Assembly: GCA_020081605.1 (NCBI GenBank) | Contig: JAHREC010000019.1 | Coordinates: forward strand, 124,001-188,000 | Direction of reading: 5' to 3' | DNA length: 64,000 nt | DNA from: Albifimbria verrucaria | Taxonomy: Eukaryota > Ascomycota > Sordariomycetes > Hypocreales > Stachybotryaceae | In this document: positions 1-12,566 of the stretch, one piece after another | How positions within the stretch are numbered: the stretch's first letter is position 1 | How the letters are laid out: each line of letters opens with the position of its first letter | The notes under the pieces: generated by a model | The model's input: only the letters and a program-made list of their open reading frames with translations | Database searches by the model: none | What the model was told of the DNA's origin: nothing | Position numbers and translations under genes: made by a program

Positions 1-951
1 CTGGTACTTAGTGATCGTTTATAGATTTTTTATATAGAGCAATATGGATATTGTAGACAGGGAAGCTGGTCTTTAAATTCGAAGCTGAGATGAACCCTGC
101 TCTCATCGTGGTGCTAGCCACTAACTTCTAGTACTTCCTTTTATCATCACTACTGTATACTCCCTTAGACTACCTATAAGTGTGTGACCTTTCCCTTATG
201 ATACTGATTGTTTATATAGAGACCAATAAAGAAATGCTGCAACATATGTATATAGTATTAAATATTACCATAATAACATAAATACGCGGTTTTATCTAAA
301 GTTGAGAATTTCCCACGGTCCATATAGATAACATTACATAATCTCGATTAAATTAGCAGATTCGGTTTTACGATATTTCCAGAGCCATTCATATTATCAT
401 CACACTCCATCCTCCTACCCTGCCTAAACTAAACTGGTGTGTTCGCGCGAGATTACGTGATTGAGGCCAGTCCCCAAAGTGAGGGATCCAGGGCTTAGTT
501 ATGAATGGCGAGAACGACCCGTTTCTGTCAGGACCTACATGTTCATGTTCTCCGTGAACACCACGTGAAGAGGCCAGTTTGCGGAAGCCTAACTAGCGCC
601 TTGCAGGTGTGCAGGAGAAAGAGATCAGCATTGAACGGTTCCGTCTAATTGTGATCATGTGGGGCACAAGCCGTTGTCCGAGGGCAATTGGAAAGCGTGA
701 GCATCGTCGACAACACGCAAAAGCTTGACATGAATGTTGTGAGTCGGCGTTTGTGCTGCCAGGTGCCCAATGTTAACTAATGCAAGGGATAATTGATGTG
801 ATTATTATTAAGGATATTTGCGCTATGGATTTCCTAACATTGCGCAACCCGAGTCTCTGCTCTGCCTGGAGGGTCTTATGATTAGCATTGAAACGTCAGT
901 GCCAGATTCATGCGACTTCAAAAGACAGAATTTAAATGTAAAGGTTATGTA
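1..951. other. No gene recognised (left edge)
   Basis: No reading frame resembling a known family was found on either strand. The sequence is A/T-rich to about 400, then of mixed composition. It lies downstream of the minus-strand amidase, so part of it is presumably its 3' flank. Confidence 0.5.
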
Positions 952-2767
952 TCAGGTCGTTATTTCATTCCCTAGTAACCTCCCTACTTCCTCTGCAATG
1001 GCCATTGTCCTCTCCTCGGTTAGTCGTCTCCCGATAATTTGAACCGCAATAGGTGCGCCATGATAGGCCTCGGGATCATCTATAAAGTTAGTGAGTAGAC
1101 ATGATAATTCTTGTATCGCTTACTCACATTCAGCCTGAACGATAGCATCCATGTTTGTTAAGGGGCTGAAATCAGTGTTAACCTTGTCAATTATTCTATC
1201 AGCGTACGTAACTGGCACCACCACACTCGTGTAATCGAGAATATTGATCGCAGTGGCGTATCCATAGTACTTGAACTGGTTATGGCGGACGGCAGCAGTA
1301 GGCGTGATTGGCGCGATCAAGGCGTCAATTTCTTTACCATGCTTCATTTCGAAGGCCTTGATAGCCTCGAGATACCGCATCTGGTATTTCCACTTTTCCA
1401 ACTGGGCATCCCAGGCCTGATTCACATCAAGCCTCGGAAGGTTGGGGTTAACAAGATCACTAATGTTAGGGATGGCTGGTTCGCCAGATTCTTCAAGTAC
1501 GCCGAAGATATCCTACGCATGGTTAGCAATTGCGTTTACACGGCCCCAACTGAGATTGTAGCTTACAACACCACCATCCGCCGCATAAATCTTAGCTGCC
1601 AAGTCAACACCGGTGGCATGGTCCATCGGTTTCAGGGCAATACTGTATGGCCGGCCTTCTTCAAGGTATCCACGACAATATTTATGCCCCGTAAGATTGG
1701 TGGATGAGGAAGTACAACTCCGTCACACTCATAGAAGCCGAACGTTAACTCGTGTGATGCAATCTTGGCCTTGATGGCATCTTCCTCACTTTGCCGCCAA
1801 GGCATAGGGATAACTTTGGAGTCGTAAGCCCATGGATCTTGCTGTAGTACGGAGGTAACGAGCAATCGCATGTCGGCAATGCTGTGTCCAATTGGTCCGA
1901 CAACGCTATGAATCGTCTCCTGCCCTTCCATGCTGTTGGCCATGTTGGCGTATGGCAGGCGTCCATGGCTGGGGCGTAAGCCGTACAGAAAGTTGAATGC
2001 TGCAGGAACGCGAATAGAACCGCCTAGTCATAAATTCAGTCCTCAATTTCTTGGCAGAACCTTTGCGAACTGTCTTACCAATGTCAGTGCCGAGACCGAG
2101 AATCGCACCTCGGAGGCCGATGAGAGCACCTTCACCTCCAGAACTTCCACCACAAGACCAATTCTTATGGCGCGGGTTCAAGGTTCGGCCGTTGACGTTG
2201 TTGATAGTCTCACAGAGCATCAAGCTTTGAGGTACACTTGTCTTGGCATAAAACACGGCGCCGGCTCGCTCGAGAAGATCCACCATGACGGAGGACTCAA
2301 GGTCGGTTTTACCGATCCATGCGACATATCCCATGTGCGTCTGCCGCCCTTTGACTCGAAGCTGGTCTTTGAGCGATATGGGGAGTCCGTGCAGTGGCCC
2401 TAAGGGCTTCCCATGCTCAGCCAAATATTGATCTAGCTCTTTCGCACGAGCAAGGGCCACATCGGGGAAAAGTCGTGCAGACAATTAACAGCCTGGTGCG
2501 CCACGGCAGCGCGTTTGCAGAAAGCAGTGGTTACTGCGGTGCTTGTGATCTCCCCGCCGCAAGTAGCTTCACCAATTCGACCGCAGGCGTGTTGGTAATC
2601 CGGAGCTCATCTTCTGACAGAATCCCTGCAAGTTTAGGGAGATCCAGAAAATATTCACTTTCGGTGCGAGGAATTCGCCATTCATGAGGGATTGAGGCTT
2701 CGAGTCGGGCCTTTTCGACCTCAGCAGTCTCCTTCCAAGTCATTTTGGTTTGTTGCCAATTAGGCAA
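952..2767 (-). pseudogene. Amidase-signature (AS) family hydrolase, decayed
   Basis: Amidase-signature enzymes hydrolyse amides with a Ser-cisSer-Lys triad. Visible pieces are the N-terminal segment, the GxPxxLKDQ lysine motif (GPLHGLPISLKDQ), the Gly/Ser-rich signature (CGGSSGGEGAL) and GTDIGGSIR across an intron at 2024-2078. A second intron at 1080-1127 leads to a last exon ending EIGN..TT-like at 952. The start is 2767, or the in-frame ATG at 2743. Lesions: one base missing near 2552-2555 (C run on +), near 2468-2471 (A run) and near 1633, plus an in-frame TAG at 1513-1515. With these the protein would be about 570 residues, normal for fungal AS amidases. A TATA-like box (TATATAAG on the minus strand) lies at about 2849-2856. 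The substrate cannot be told. The TAG argues for a true pseudogene, even if the single-base losses are assembly errors. Confidence 0.85.
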
Positions 2768-2848
2768 AGAAATACCAGGTTAGTCCGTTGGAAGAGCAAA
2801 CAGTGATAGTTGTTATCTTCACATCACCTTTGCCGTTCAGACCAAATC

Positions 2849-2856
2849 CTTATATA
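2849..2856 (-). promoter_or_regulatory. TATA-like box of the amidase
   Basis: TATATAAG on the minus strand, about 110 bases upstream of the ATG at 2743. This spacing is usual for fungal core promoters; assignment is by position only. Confidence 0.4.
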
Positions 2857-3887
2857 GCTCCTCCCAGCCGCATAATGGTATGGCGTAAGGCATCTTGGTC
2901 GAATCAGAGATAAAACAACTTCCATTTGTCCGGGCCCATTTCCTGCGAACAGGCCGTACAACCGTACGACGTTGCCCTGCGCTCCGTTAGCTATGAATCA
3001 AAACTTAGCGTGATAAGAGCCGCGGGGGCGTCTCTAGAAGCTCGTTTTTAACACCCGAAACGGTAATCAATGGGTCCGCGTGTTGTCTTATCTTTTCGGG
3101 CGCCTCAGAGTGCCGGAAATGTCACGGACAAGGAAAGTGACTAATTGAGATCAGGTAAAGTCTGTTGATACTGAGAAGCTAGTAAATCAGCTGGTGATAT
3201 ATTAGCAGGGCTACTTAATAATTGCTGTAAATAGTTAGCGGCGACCCCAGATCAGCCTGTTTCCAAATATTATTGTTGAACCGAGAAGTTGATACTTCAT
3301 TGATTATCTAACTTTTACCCCTCTTTCCTCGATATATATATCTGGGTTAATTAGCGTAAAGCACATTTTACATGAACGTGACCATTTGAATGTGTCCAAC
3401 GCAGCTTGTCTTAGTCATTCGAACCGAATGTGCATTTTTGCGCCGGTTCAACAATCATCGGCCGAGTCAAATCTCATTGAATATGCGAAGGCTCCAATTA
3501 GGTATCGGACATAGACTTGGTCCAATTAACCGGGGAAATACTAGTGATGTTGATTATCTAGTAAATTAGCTAGTAATGGAAGTCCAGGTATTTAGCAACC
3601 TTACGAAGACTTATGTAGGGTATATAGTATCCAGAGGATAATATTAAGTATCTTTATATAATAACTTATTAACTAAGACGTTATGGAGACCGGTATAGTG
3701 TCGGAGCCTTTTGGTATTCAACGAGATGAGTGCCATCCGAAACTATCCACGCTAATTCCTGGTTCTCGGACCATGGTCAGGATCTGCTCTAGCCTGCTGC
3801 TGTGAAATATTCATTAATGAAACGTCCTCTGCATTTTGTTATAATGATAACCTGCCCTTCCGTTCACCGCATTAAGGAGCCAAAACA
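2857..3887. other. Intergenic, no gene seen
   Basis: No convincing reading frame. The stretch around 3150-3660 is A/T-rich with short repeated words (agctagtaaat-like at about 3178 and 3560). It may be an old LTR or other repeat fragment, but no matching pair of ends was found. Confidence 0.4.
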
Positions 3888-4370
3888 ATGGAGAAGTGCG
3901 AGACCCTGACAGATAGAGATAACGCTGCCAATATCCTAAAACGTACCAAGTTTCTGATCAAATATATTTTAAGCGTGCAATTGAAGTCTCATTTGGGAAC
4001 GAATGTCCCACTATATGAGATGTTATTGAAACCTGCTAGGGAGTGCGGGATGTGCACTGAGCCTGCCAGGGTTTGGGGCAAGGGTTTTGATGCCATCATT
4101 GAGGATTACTGGTGAAATTCTGTTATTCTTCACAGCACCGAAATGGAGTTCGCAATTGGAAGCGAAATCTCTATACTGGACGCGAATCGACACGTGGCTA
4201 TCAGATGGCTGAAGATGAGCAATTCTGCTGTCACGATCAAGGGTGCATGCGACGATCAATTGTGTGGGCCTGTTAAAGCAAGTGTCGACAACAAGAACCA
4301 GTTCATTGCAGAAAAGACGACTAATTTACTTCTGGATGAGTACGCCGCACGACATAAAGATACGAGCTGA
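3888..4370 (+). CDS. Hypothetical protein, frame broken by one TGA
   Basis: Not recognised. A single reading frame runs from an ATG at 3888 to a stop at 4370, interrupted only by TGA at 4113-4115, and would give about 160 residues. The product would be mixed helical and polar without an obvious signal peptide or membrane segment. A possible 24-base GT..AG intron over the stop (from about 4112) is too short to trust. It could be a hypothetical gene with one nonsense mutation, or chance open frame in moderately A/T-rich DNA. Confidence 0.3.
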
Positions 4371-4742
4371 TTCAATTGGAAACATGGCGCAGATATGACC
4401 AGCCACTCTTTTTAAAAACACCTCTATGAACTAAACGCAATAATTTTAATATTTACTACAAATTTGTGACTGAAAGTCCTGAAAATGACTTGAGAAGAAG
4501 GCATTTTGAGCTTATATAGCAAAGGCTTGTATCTCAGCCATTGGGCAATATTTATTCATGCACTTGGAACCGCGACAGAGAAACCACCATTGAGATGGGA
4601 GTCTTCCGCCTTGAATAACCCGTAGTTATTAATGGTATTCACTTTAACGATGACAAAGGGATGTTAACTATTCAACGGGATCTTGATGGGTGTAAATACT
4701 CTCAATGTATTTTGAACTGAACTGCACAGAGTATCTCAAATC

Positions 4743-4958
4743 TTGGCCGGTAACGTCGCCAGAATAATTGAGACAATTATGGACTTCGGAGCTTTGTTAA
4801 GCGGAAAGGAACTAAATGCGAATTCAAAAGGCTTTATCATAGCGGTGGCTGAGTTTGCCCAAGATACAGGCAAGAAGATCAATAGGATTAAGACAGAAAC
4901 TATGATAAAGCTATCTGAAGTGTCGGACCCAAGCCTGGCATATTCTAGCATCAACTAG
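4743..4958 (+). CDS. Small hypothetical ORF
   Basis: A 71-codon frame with a polar, helix-prone product. No family recognised, no intron context and no clear promoter; it may be chance. The rest of 4371-6335 shows nothing recognisable. Confidence 0.15.
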   Translation: MAGNVARIIETIMDFGALLSGKELNANSKGFIIAVAEFAQDTGKKINRIKTETMIKLSEVSDPSLAYSSIN

Positions 4959-6335
4959 ACAGACAGTACTGTCACTCCTGAGGGTTGTTCTAGCAAATGA
5001 AGAATGTATACTTAATATTGGTATTTTCCTTAGGCTAAGCTATTAACATTAAACTCGAGTGAGGATGGAACTTTTATTTAATTAATGCATTTATTAGTAG
5101 GTAAAATGAATATCTCGGGTCTTAGAATAAGAAAAAGCATACATCCTGATTGCCCGAGTTAGTCTTATGCAGCCTAATAATAGTGACTACTTATTCAACT
5201 TTATCTTGACTTGCCATTCTCCATGTGCTGTCTATTATCGTGGCCCCTAACTCCATCATAGTCTAGGGTGGCTGCATATGCATGATGCTGGCTGTTCAGA
5301 ATGGGTTATTGTAGAGCCGCGCCCTGGATTTCGTAGTCCCAAATAACAACGTTCAGTGCGGCCCAATCCTATGGTATAATCCCCTGTGGCGTCTATATCT
5401 GCTGCTTTACACTTCAGGATGAAGCAATTGAAGGCAGTAGAATAAACCGATTGATTGATGGGGAGCTAGATCGGCGAAACTCTGCCGTAAATGTCTATTC
5501 CTTGCACTAAAAACCACCATCCCATACTTGCCCCAAGTCATCCGTTCGCCTTTCGCTCCAATATTTCTGACCGGGCGGCAGTCACTCGACCTTAGGTTAA
5601 CGAAACCGTGATGTGATGTATAGTCCCCAGTTATGGCGCATGAAAAAGTCGCATATGTCTTTCTCCTGTTTCGAACGCAAGTTGGCCGGCCTACTGTGAA
5701 GTGATTATCGACTCTCGGTCTCAGCAGCTCTTGACAATGTCATGAAGTGATATAAGAAGTGAGAGTACCATGCTCATCGTAATCATAAGTATTTATTCGT
5801 GCGTCTCGGGCAGTTGTTGGACCAGTCGCCTGTGTCGCCACAGAATTAGCATTTGCTACCAAATTTAGGTCTTCGATGGCGTTGAGACCTAGATTTCGTT
5901 AAGCCACTCGCTTCGAATTGCAATATTTCCGCGTCGTCCCACTAGAGGTCTAAGTACTATTTCCGACTATAAAGATGTAGCCAGTCAATTGCGATGTATT
6001 AAGGATGTATGGTTATTAATCTATGCAACGCTCCTATCTCTAGCTTTCCTCCTTCCTATTAGGCTACGTGGTGTAGTAGCGCGGGGTCCGCAGTCTACAG
6101 AGATGCCTTTTAAGGACTATCTGACTCATACTACTGTAACATTGCAGGATGTTTATTTTCAAAAATACCTTCTAAGTATCAGCCGGCCAATGTTATCAAA
6201 GCATGCGGCAGCCTCACGCAGCGAATGTGGGTGGATCGGGATGGATAACTTAGCACCAGCTGAAACGACGTAGCACTTTATCTTAGAGAACGGTAAGAGC
6301 AGCGTGATAGTGAATGTGATAACAGAGCGGGGAAA

Positions 6336-6344
6336 GATATAAAT
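6336..6344 (+). promoter_or_regulatory. TATA-like box of the serine protease
   Basis: GATATAAAT about 75 bases before the ATG at 6419. Confidence 0.45.
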
Positions 6345-6418
6345 GAGTACGCATATCCTTAATCAATCTGGGAGTTAATAGTAGTATTCATAACTCATTA
6401 CACTCAATATCTCTCTAA

Positions 6419-7547
6419 ATGGAGCTTTCCAAGTTCCTTGCCATCCTGGCAATCGTTCTGCCCCTTGCGCATGGTTCCCCACCCATGCTGCAACTAATCT
6501 TCACCCTGAGATCCTGGCCGCCATGAGGCGCGACCTAGGACTAGATGCCCATCAGGCCACTGCTCGTGTTGCCCGGGACCTGAAGGCCACCGGGATTATC
6601 GAGCAACTACGCAAAACAGCAGGTGACTCGTTCGCGGGTGCTTGGATTGCGGACGACGGTCACACCATTAATGTGGGCGTTACTGATAAAGCCTTGATAA
6701 ACGAGGTGACCGCTGCTGGCGCCTCGCCCACTATCTTTTCCAATAGCCTCTCCAAGCTTGAACAGGCCAAGCAGGCACTTGATACCTTAGAAATTGAACG
6801 AGTCAAGACAATCACCAAGGGAAAGGCCAGCACGGGTATTGCAGCATACTATATCGACGTCGCCTCCAATAAAATTATCATAGAGGTACTCGCCGGCAGC
6901 ACCGCCAATGCAGAGGCGTTAGCTTCTCAGGTTAGCCTGACTACGTCTGAGTTCGAGGTGCGTATTATTACGGAGCTACCGAGCACCTTCGCCCTGGTTC
7001 GAGCCGGGGACCCCTATCTCATCAACGGGAGCGCACGTTGTACTATCGGCTTCGCCGTAACAACAGGGTTTATTTCAGCAGGTCACTGTGGCAGAGTTGG
7101 TGATACTGCCACCACTCTAGGTGGTGAGGTTCTGGGAACCTTTGCAGGTTCTGTCTTCCCCGGCAGTGCTGACATGAGCTACGTCCGAACCGTCAGTGGA
7201 ACCACCTTCACCAATGCGATCGTCGGAACCAACGTACGCATATTGGGCAGCACCCCGCACCCGTCGGAGCGAGTATTTGCCGCTATGGGCCCGCCACTGG
7301 TATCTACTGTGGTACAGTTCGCGCCGTGGGCGTGACTGTCAACTACGCCCAGGGGCGTGTCACCGGCCTTACCCAAACAAACCTATGTGCCGAGCCAGGA
7401 GACTCAGGCGGTCCCATCTACGCGGGCTCCCAGGCTCAGGGTGTTGTCTCGGGAGGCTCCGGCAATTGTGCTTCAGGTGGCATTACCTATTTCCAGCCTG
7501 TTAATGAAATCCTATCGACCTATGGCCTTACTTTGGTTAGGAGCTAG
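6419..7547 (+). CDS. Secreted chymotrypsin-fold serine protease (S1, streptogrisin/alpha-lytic-like), two frameshifts
   Basis: The ATG at 6419 begins a classic signal peptide (MELSKFLAILAIVLPLAHG). It is followed by a pro-region of about 160 residues and the catalytic domain. The triad is visible: His in FISAGHCG (about 7072-7095), Asp in SADMSYVR (about 7162-7185), Ser in CAEPGDSGGPIYAG (about 7387-7428). The motif ending in ATGIYCGTVRAVGVTVNY is typical of the S1E/alpha-lytic-like group. One C is missing from the run at 6477-6480 and one from 7253-7256; restoring the count gives 376 residues, with both breaks outside the triad motifs. No introns. The product is presumably exported and self-processed by removal of the pro-region (known for the family). 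The clean remainder suggests assembly error rather than decay. Confidence 0.88.
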
Positions 7548-10405
7548 ATGGATTCATCGAGGCAATCCCTACAATTCAAGTTAGGGTGAGTCTTAATGGT
7601 GAGACTGCGCGAGGAGATAGCCATGGGTGAAACAGGATTAGTAGACGCTGGGCTAGTGAATAATAGCGTTTATACAACGCAGATTCTTCTCCTCATCAAG
7701 TGATAACATTTCAATTATCAAAATTAGTCAACCTTGTTATAGCCTGGAATACGGGTATTAAGGTAAATGGCGACGAACGGCAAGCATGCAGGGGATGTAC
7801 CAGCGGCACCGGTCCCGTAGACTGATCTACGAAGTGAGAGTGTACAATGAGCGTACCGAAATGCACATGAGGCACTGCTTTTGCTCATTTTCTCCAATAA
7901 TGAAGTATTAGGGCTACTGGAACAGGACACCATCAGATAATTATGGTACGCCATGTCTGAAACAGCAATAGCGCCACCATTTGACAAAACACGCTTCAAA
8001 GACTTCATCAATCGCCTGGTGCTTCTGGATTGACTTGGGACCCATTACTGCGAAATAATGCAACACTATCGGTCATCACAGGTTTTCAAGAGATGGCAGG
8101 TTTAAACACGCCTTTGTCTGTCTATCATATATCATCTCTATACATTGGACTGACACTCCTTGCGCTTATCCGTTCGTTGAAAGCGCAGGACTGGCTACCA
8201 ATTGCTAACAAGCTGCTGCAAGGCGGGCCGATGCTAGTAAGCCATCAGAAGACCCGTAGTCAGAGACAACTGAACAGCTCATTACACGGCATGAGTGGGC
8301 AGAGAGCGCTAAGATCTTCAGATCCTTTGTCCTAGAAGTCAAAACGGTTCTGTCCGGGTGATCTTCGCTCTTAATGGTACTTCAGCTCAATGATCTGAAT
8401 GTACGGATGGCCATGATACTCGTTTCACCCGGTGCATAGCTTTTTATCCTCCTATGAGGAGCTCTATGAGGTTCTTACTCCTCTCAGCTAAATCAAATCT
8501 TGGTATGAGGGAGTCAGGGAAAGGCTTTTGGCTCAAATGACTGGTAATTATACCAATTTCCAACTAATCAAGGTTGGTAACTAGGCAGTTGGAAGCAAAT
8601 GATATCATTCATGAGCTGTAAAGAAGCCCAGTCACGGGGAAGCTTATTAGCGTTCTAGGAGCTTGGGTAAAACAGGTAGTGATAGAACCATCAGCCCAAA
8701 TTTACGTGTTACTTCTTTCTAACACGGCACTGATTTAGCTACTGAACACTGACAAGCCTACATGAAAAGAACAAATATAACTCTTACCAACTCACATTTA
8801 TTGTTGACAAATCTGAAGACGATAGAAAAGGCACCATAGGTAATATCATGCAAAGCAAGGCACGTGACTCTCCACAGCGCCGGTGTCTGTTGGCTGGCCT
8901 AGTTCTACATAGGCTCCACCCAGATCAATGTTACAAGAAACGGCAGAGGAACTACGGGACCGCTAGTGAAGTTCCCAGCGCATACACGGGTTATGAGCCT
9001 GGGATTATAGTGAACATGTACTGGCCTCCTCTGAGAAACTACATAATCCAGGCCCCAAGATTTGGCTTAATAGAAATTGGTATTCCTTTTCTTGGGTTTC
9101 ATCATGTCCTGATTATACTTATGATAACAGCCATTGCTTTGCAGTGTAGTTTCCTTATTTCTATGACCCATTTAGTCAGACCTGTCTGACATGGGCAATA
9201 CGAAGCAGAACTGTTATTATTGCGAGTTGCAGGAGTGGAAACCTCAACGCCGTGTTTCATTTCTTAGTTAAATATCTTTTAGGATTGTACATAAATTAAG
9301 TTTATTAACTCTATAATATTTTTAATTAAGTATATGATATAATGAAATAAATTATTAGGAGAAAAATAAATAAATGATTAAAGATTATTAGCTACCCTAT
9401 ATTATACTACGTTGCCTCTTGTTTCTCATTTAAATCAAACGCCAGTTACTATACTATTTATAGTACAAAGCAGAGGTTCCGCTTTAGAGGCGCGAGCCAC
9501 TTCATGAGAGCGGCCGCCTCACCCACAGGGGTTACCTCATGCTAAGCTTGTTAGGGACTATGAATTCAAACAACAACCGGTAAACCAGGGACCTTGAATT
9601 CCCAAACAGTATACTTTGCTAAGGTTGGTAATTTGATTGGTGCTTTATTAGCACTCCATATCCCTGATCATTCCCAGATTTTCCCTTGAAACTTATTCAC
9701 AGATTCAGCTTATTATCTAACTTCAGTCCGTCACTCCATCTTCACGGATTATAACCCCTGATACTCACGGTAGAAAATAGCCCTACTCTGTTATTACTCT
9801 CCATTAGCGACTGCTAGTCACGCCATATCGGGCCTACTTAATATCAACACCAATGCACTCCCCTGCATCTAACCGTCTACCCTCTTCCACTGATAAGTTC
9901 TGTATATTATGACTACTTTTAGGGCGGCCCGGTTCTTGGCCATACTGGAACCAGCCCTTCCAACCCAGCTGAAAACGGCAAGCAACCGGATATGTCAGCC
10001 GTGTAACCTACCCTGTAAGGAGATTGACATGCAACCTTGTGCTCATTGCCCACGCGCGTTTAAGGTGATGATCACCGGCACCACACTAAAACTCAACTAG
10101 TCCAATCGGCGACTTACAGGTGGATAAATATGATACCGGTTCGAACTCGAATAATTGTACTCCGGTGGGGTTTCCTGTGGGAGTCTAGTGACCCTGTTCA
10201 TAACTCGAACAAACCCCTGGTAACTGCTTCAATCGGTAAAATATCCTCAATTTCCGGGAAACGCTAACCCACCAGAGGACAATCTTTCGAGTCTGTACGG
10301 TAGAGGCTTACTCTTGGACATAGCAACATTTGTTATCTTTGTCACCAGCACCGTCAGTAGCAAGCTAGGTGGGTGCACACGTGTGGGCCTACTGCATCGT
10401 GAATG
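7548..10405. other. Gene-poor stretch, nothing recognised
   Basis: Open frames near 7724-8011 (-), 8030-8335 (+) and 8848-9189 (+, with a hydrophobic C-terminal half) match no family I know and lack promoter or splice context. The 9280-9410 part is strongly A/T-rich. Short palindromes such as TACTATACTATTTATAGTA (about 9447) occur, but no paired repeat ends were found. Confidence 0.4.
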
Positions 10406-10413
10406 TATATAAA
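10406..10413 (+). promoter_or_regulatory. TATA box of the YCII-domain gene
   Basis: TATATAAA 74-81 bases before the ATG at 10487, followed by a CT-rich leader (CTCTCTCAAACTCTCAAATC), typical of well-expressed fungal genes. Confidence 0.55.
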
Positions 10414-10486
10414 GAACAGTATACCAACGCTGTTTCTCTACTGCCAATAAATCCACAACTCTCTCAAACTCTCAAATCAAACAACC

Positions 10487-10977
10487 ATGTTCTTCAGCCG
10501 CGTCTTTGTCGCTCTTGCTGCCTCTGCGGCTGTTGCCGTCGCCGCAGATCCTGCACCTCTCGAATATTTCATTTATGCCCCAGCCCAGACTGACTCTGGC
10601 ATGCTGGCCCGTCAGAAAGTTGCCGCTCCGGCCCACCTTGTGCATGCTAATTCGTTGAATGAGACCGGTAACTTGGGTAAATCACACAAACCCCACTTAA
10701 ACACGCGCTGAAACGATACTAAACCTCATCCCCAGACTATGGCGGTCCCATTCTCACTGCAAGCTCGACGGCAGCTAACCCAACGTTCGCGGGTTCTGTG
10801 TTCATCCTGAAGGTAGAAAACCTAGAGGCAGCTAAGAAAGTGGTAAAGGACGATGCGTACTATACCGGCAACGTGGTAAGTTCCTAGCTTCAATTTGTGG
10901 TCCCGATCTATACTAATGTTCTGTTCAAGTGGGATCACAAGAAGATTGTGGTTCTGCCATACATTCCGTACTTTTAG
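10487..10977 (+). CDS. Secreted YCII-related domain protein (intact, 3 exons)
   Basis: Three exons, 10487-10676, 10736-10875 and 10930-10977, join in phase to give 125 residues without any lesion. Both introns are GT..AG; the first contains TACTAAAC and the second ends TTCAAG. The N-terminus is a signal peptide (about 19 residues, Ala-rich, ending AVAA). The mature part has the YCII/dimeric alpha-beta-barrel pattern: EYFIYAP near the start, LARQKVAAPAHL, DYGGPILTAS, GSVFILKVENLEAAKKVV, DDAYYTGNVWD and a short C-terminal strand. YciI-like domains occur as small dimeric enzymes or binding proteins, and as catalysts in some fungal pathways; the function here is unknown. A secreted form is somewhat unusual, as most family members are cytosolic. 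It is one of the few unbroken genes in the window. Confidence 0.87.
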
Positions 10978-11047
10978 GCTCTAGAATTTCTTGTCCCTGG
11001 ATATCTACCCGCAGGTTAAGATGCGTGTGTGACCCACACACATTTAT

Positions 11048-11079
11048 GCCTACTAAGGGACTCTGATCCCTTCGTAGGC
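11048..11079 (+). other. Inverted repeat (stem-loop) downstream of the YCII gene
   Basis: GCCTACTAAGGGA and TCCCTTCGTAGGC form a 13-bp arm pair with one mismatch around a 6-base loop, 70 bases after the stop codon. It could be a 3' UTR hairpin or a small transposon footprint. Only the symmetry is seen. Confidence 0.6.
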
Positions 11080-12566
11080 GGCTAAATTGCGGGATGCTAT
11101 CTAAATTCAGGATATTAGTCTTATATAGAAAATTAGTTAGGATTATAGATATTATATTTCTAACTTATATGAATGATTACCCAACAGAGCTGGCCTAAAG
11201 CCTATACACACTTTGAAAGCTATCTCCTCATCCAAAGTCTCAATACTTCAATTTCGATTAGACAATATTCAACCCTTGCGAGGGTCTCTGGACAATTCCT
11301 AATAACTTTGGCTGTAACCCAAGTATCTTCCGAGACAAGACTGATCTAATCAAAATTTACTTAGGCGGCATTGGGTTTATAGAACCGCTACAAGAAAAAT
11401 ACGCGTTAGGTATAATACAGACTTATATTTCCTGATTCACTATAAAGATCGGCATTATCGGTAGAATATAATTGGACTCAAGGTTCCTACTCACCGAGGC
11501 TAACCTGGAAAGACTATTTATATCTAATCCACGGAGAGGCTTACTTAAAAAAGAAGACTGTTTATTCACCATTAGTGTATTGGAATGTAAAGCAAATGCA
11601 TAGATAGTTGATCCGCAGACACAACAAGGGGTTGTGTGGAGTGACATCAGAGATGAACCCAACCGACAGCGTAATAATTTTGATAATGTTAGTTGAGGTG
11701 GAACGGAGGGCGTCTATAAAGCTAGCATTTATGCCACTAAACTCCTAGCGCTATTACGCGGCAAACTATTGAGTTGGTGATCAATATCTGCCGCCGTGTT
11801 ATAATTCGACAAGCCATACGGAGTGACTGCGTGACAAGGAATACCAACAGAAACACACGGCTAGCTTGCACAGAAATACTTTTCACAAAATCTGAACCAT
11901 CACATGATCGTTGGGGATCTGCTGTGGGCATAGATCGAGCTTCAAATGGGAAATGGCGGCAAGCGAGCGGACCCAAACTTCTTATTACCCCTTCGCATCA
12001 AGTCTTGTATAGTAACTTTAGATATGCTTGCTTGGCCAAGGTGATCCTTAACTATATTTGATGGTCAGCTAGATACTACCAATTTAACGTGAAGCAACTG
12101 AGCTAGCATCTTGATTGTTTAACAGAGATCAATCATGTCTTCTTTGTATTCATTTAGTCCGCCAACGAAAAGGCACATACACACCGGAAGATCCTTCAGG
12201 CGAGCACGGAAAGTGTTTCAGATACCTGTCATAAAGATCAGAGCGAATTGCGGGCGTCGAATAGACTGTCTCCTGCGAGCTTCCACCTCTACTCCTAGAC
12301 GGTCGACGCTATTAATGATCGCGACGTGCAAAAGATATTATGTAAGACTGTTTGACAGAGTCCTTTGAATAGTTTGCGCAGCTGGGTGCCCATTTTCCAA
12401 AAGTAATAGGCGCCAATCGGGGTGTCAAATAATGCAATCGAGCTCCTCGCCAATCTTGGCGATTGGGAAGGCCTTAAGATACCAGTACGGCGCCGGGGCC
12501 GCAAAGGAAACCATGAACATGCTGTCAAGAGCGTTCTTGATGCTCTTGGGAAGGTCGCGATAGTCC
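11080..12566. other. Intergenic, nothing firm
   Basis: The 11090-11420 part is A/T-rich. Short frames exist on both strands without family resemblance. A minus-strand frame around 12425-12682, antisense to the next entry, has a protein-like composition but no recognised domain. Confidence 0.35.
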
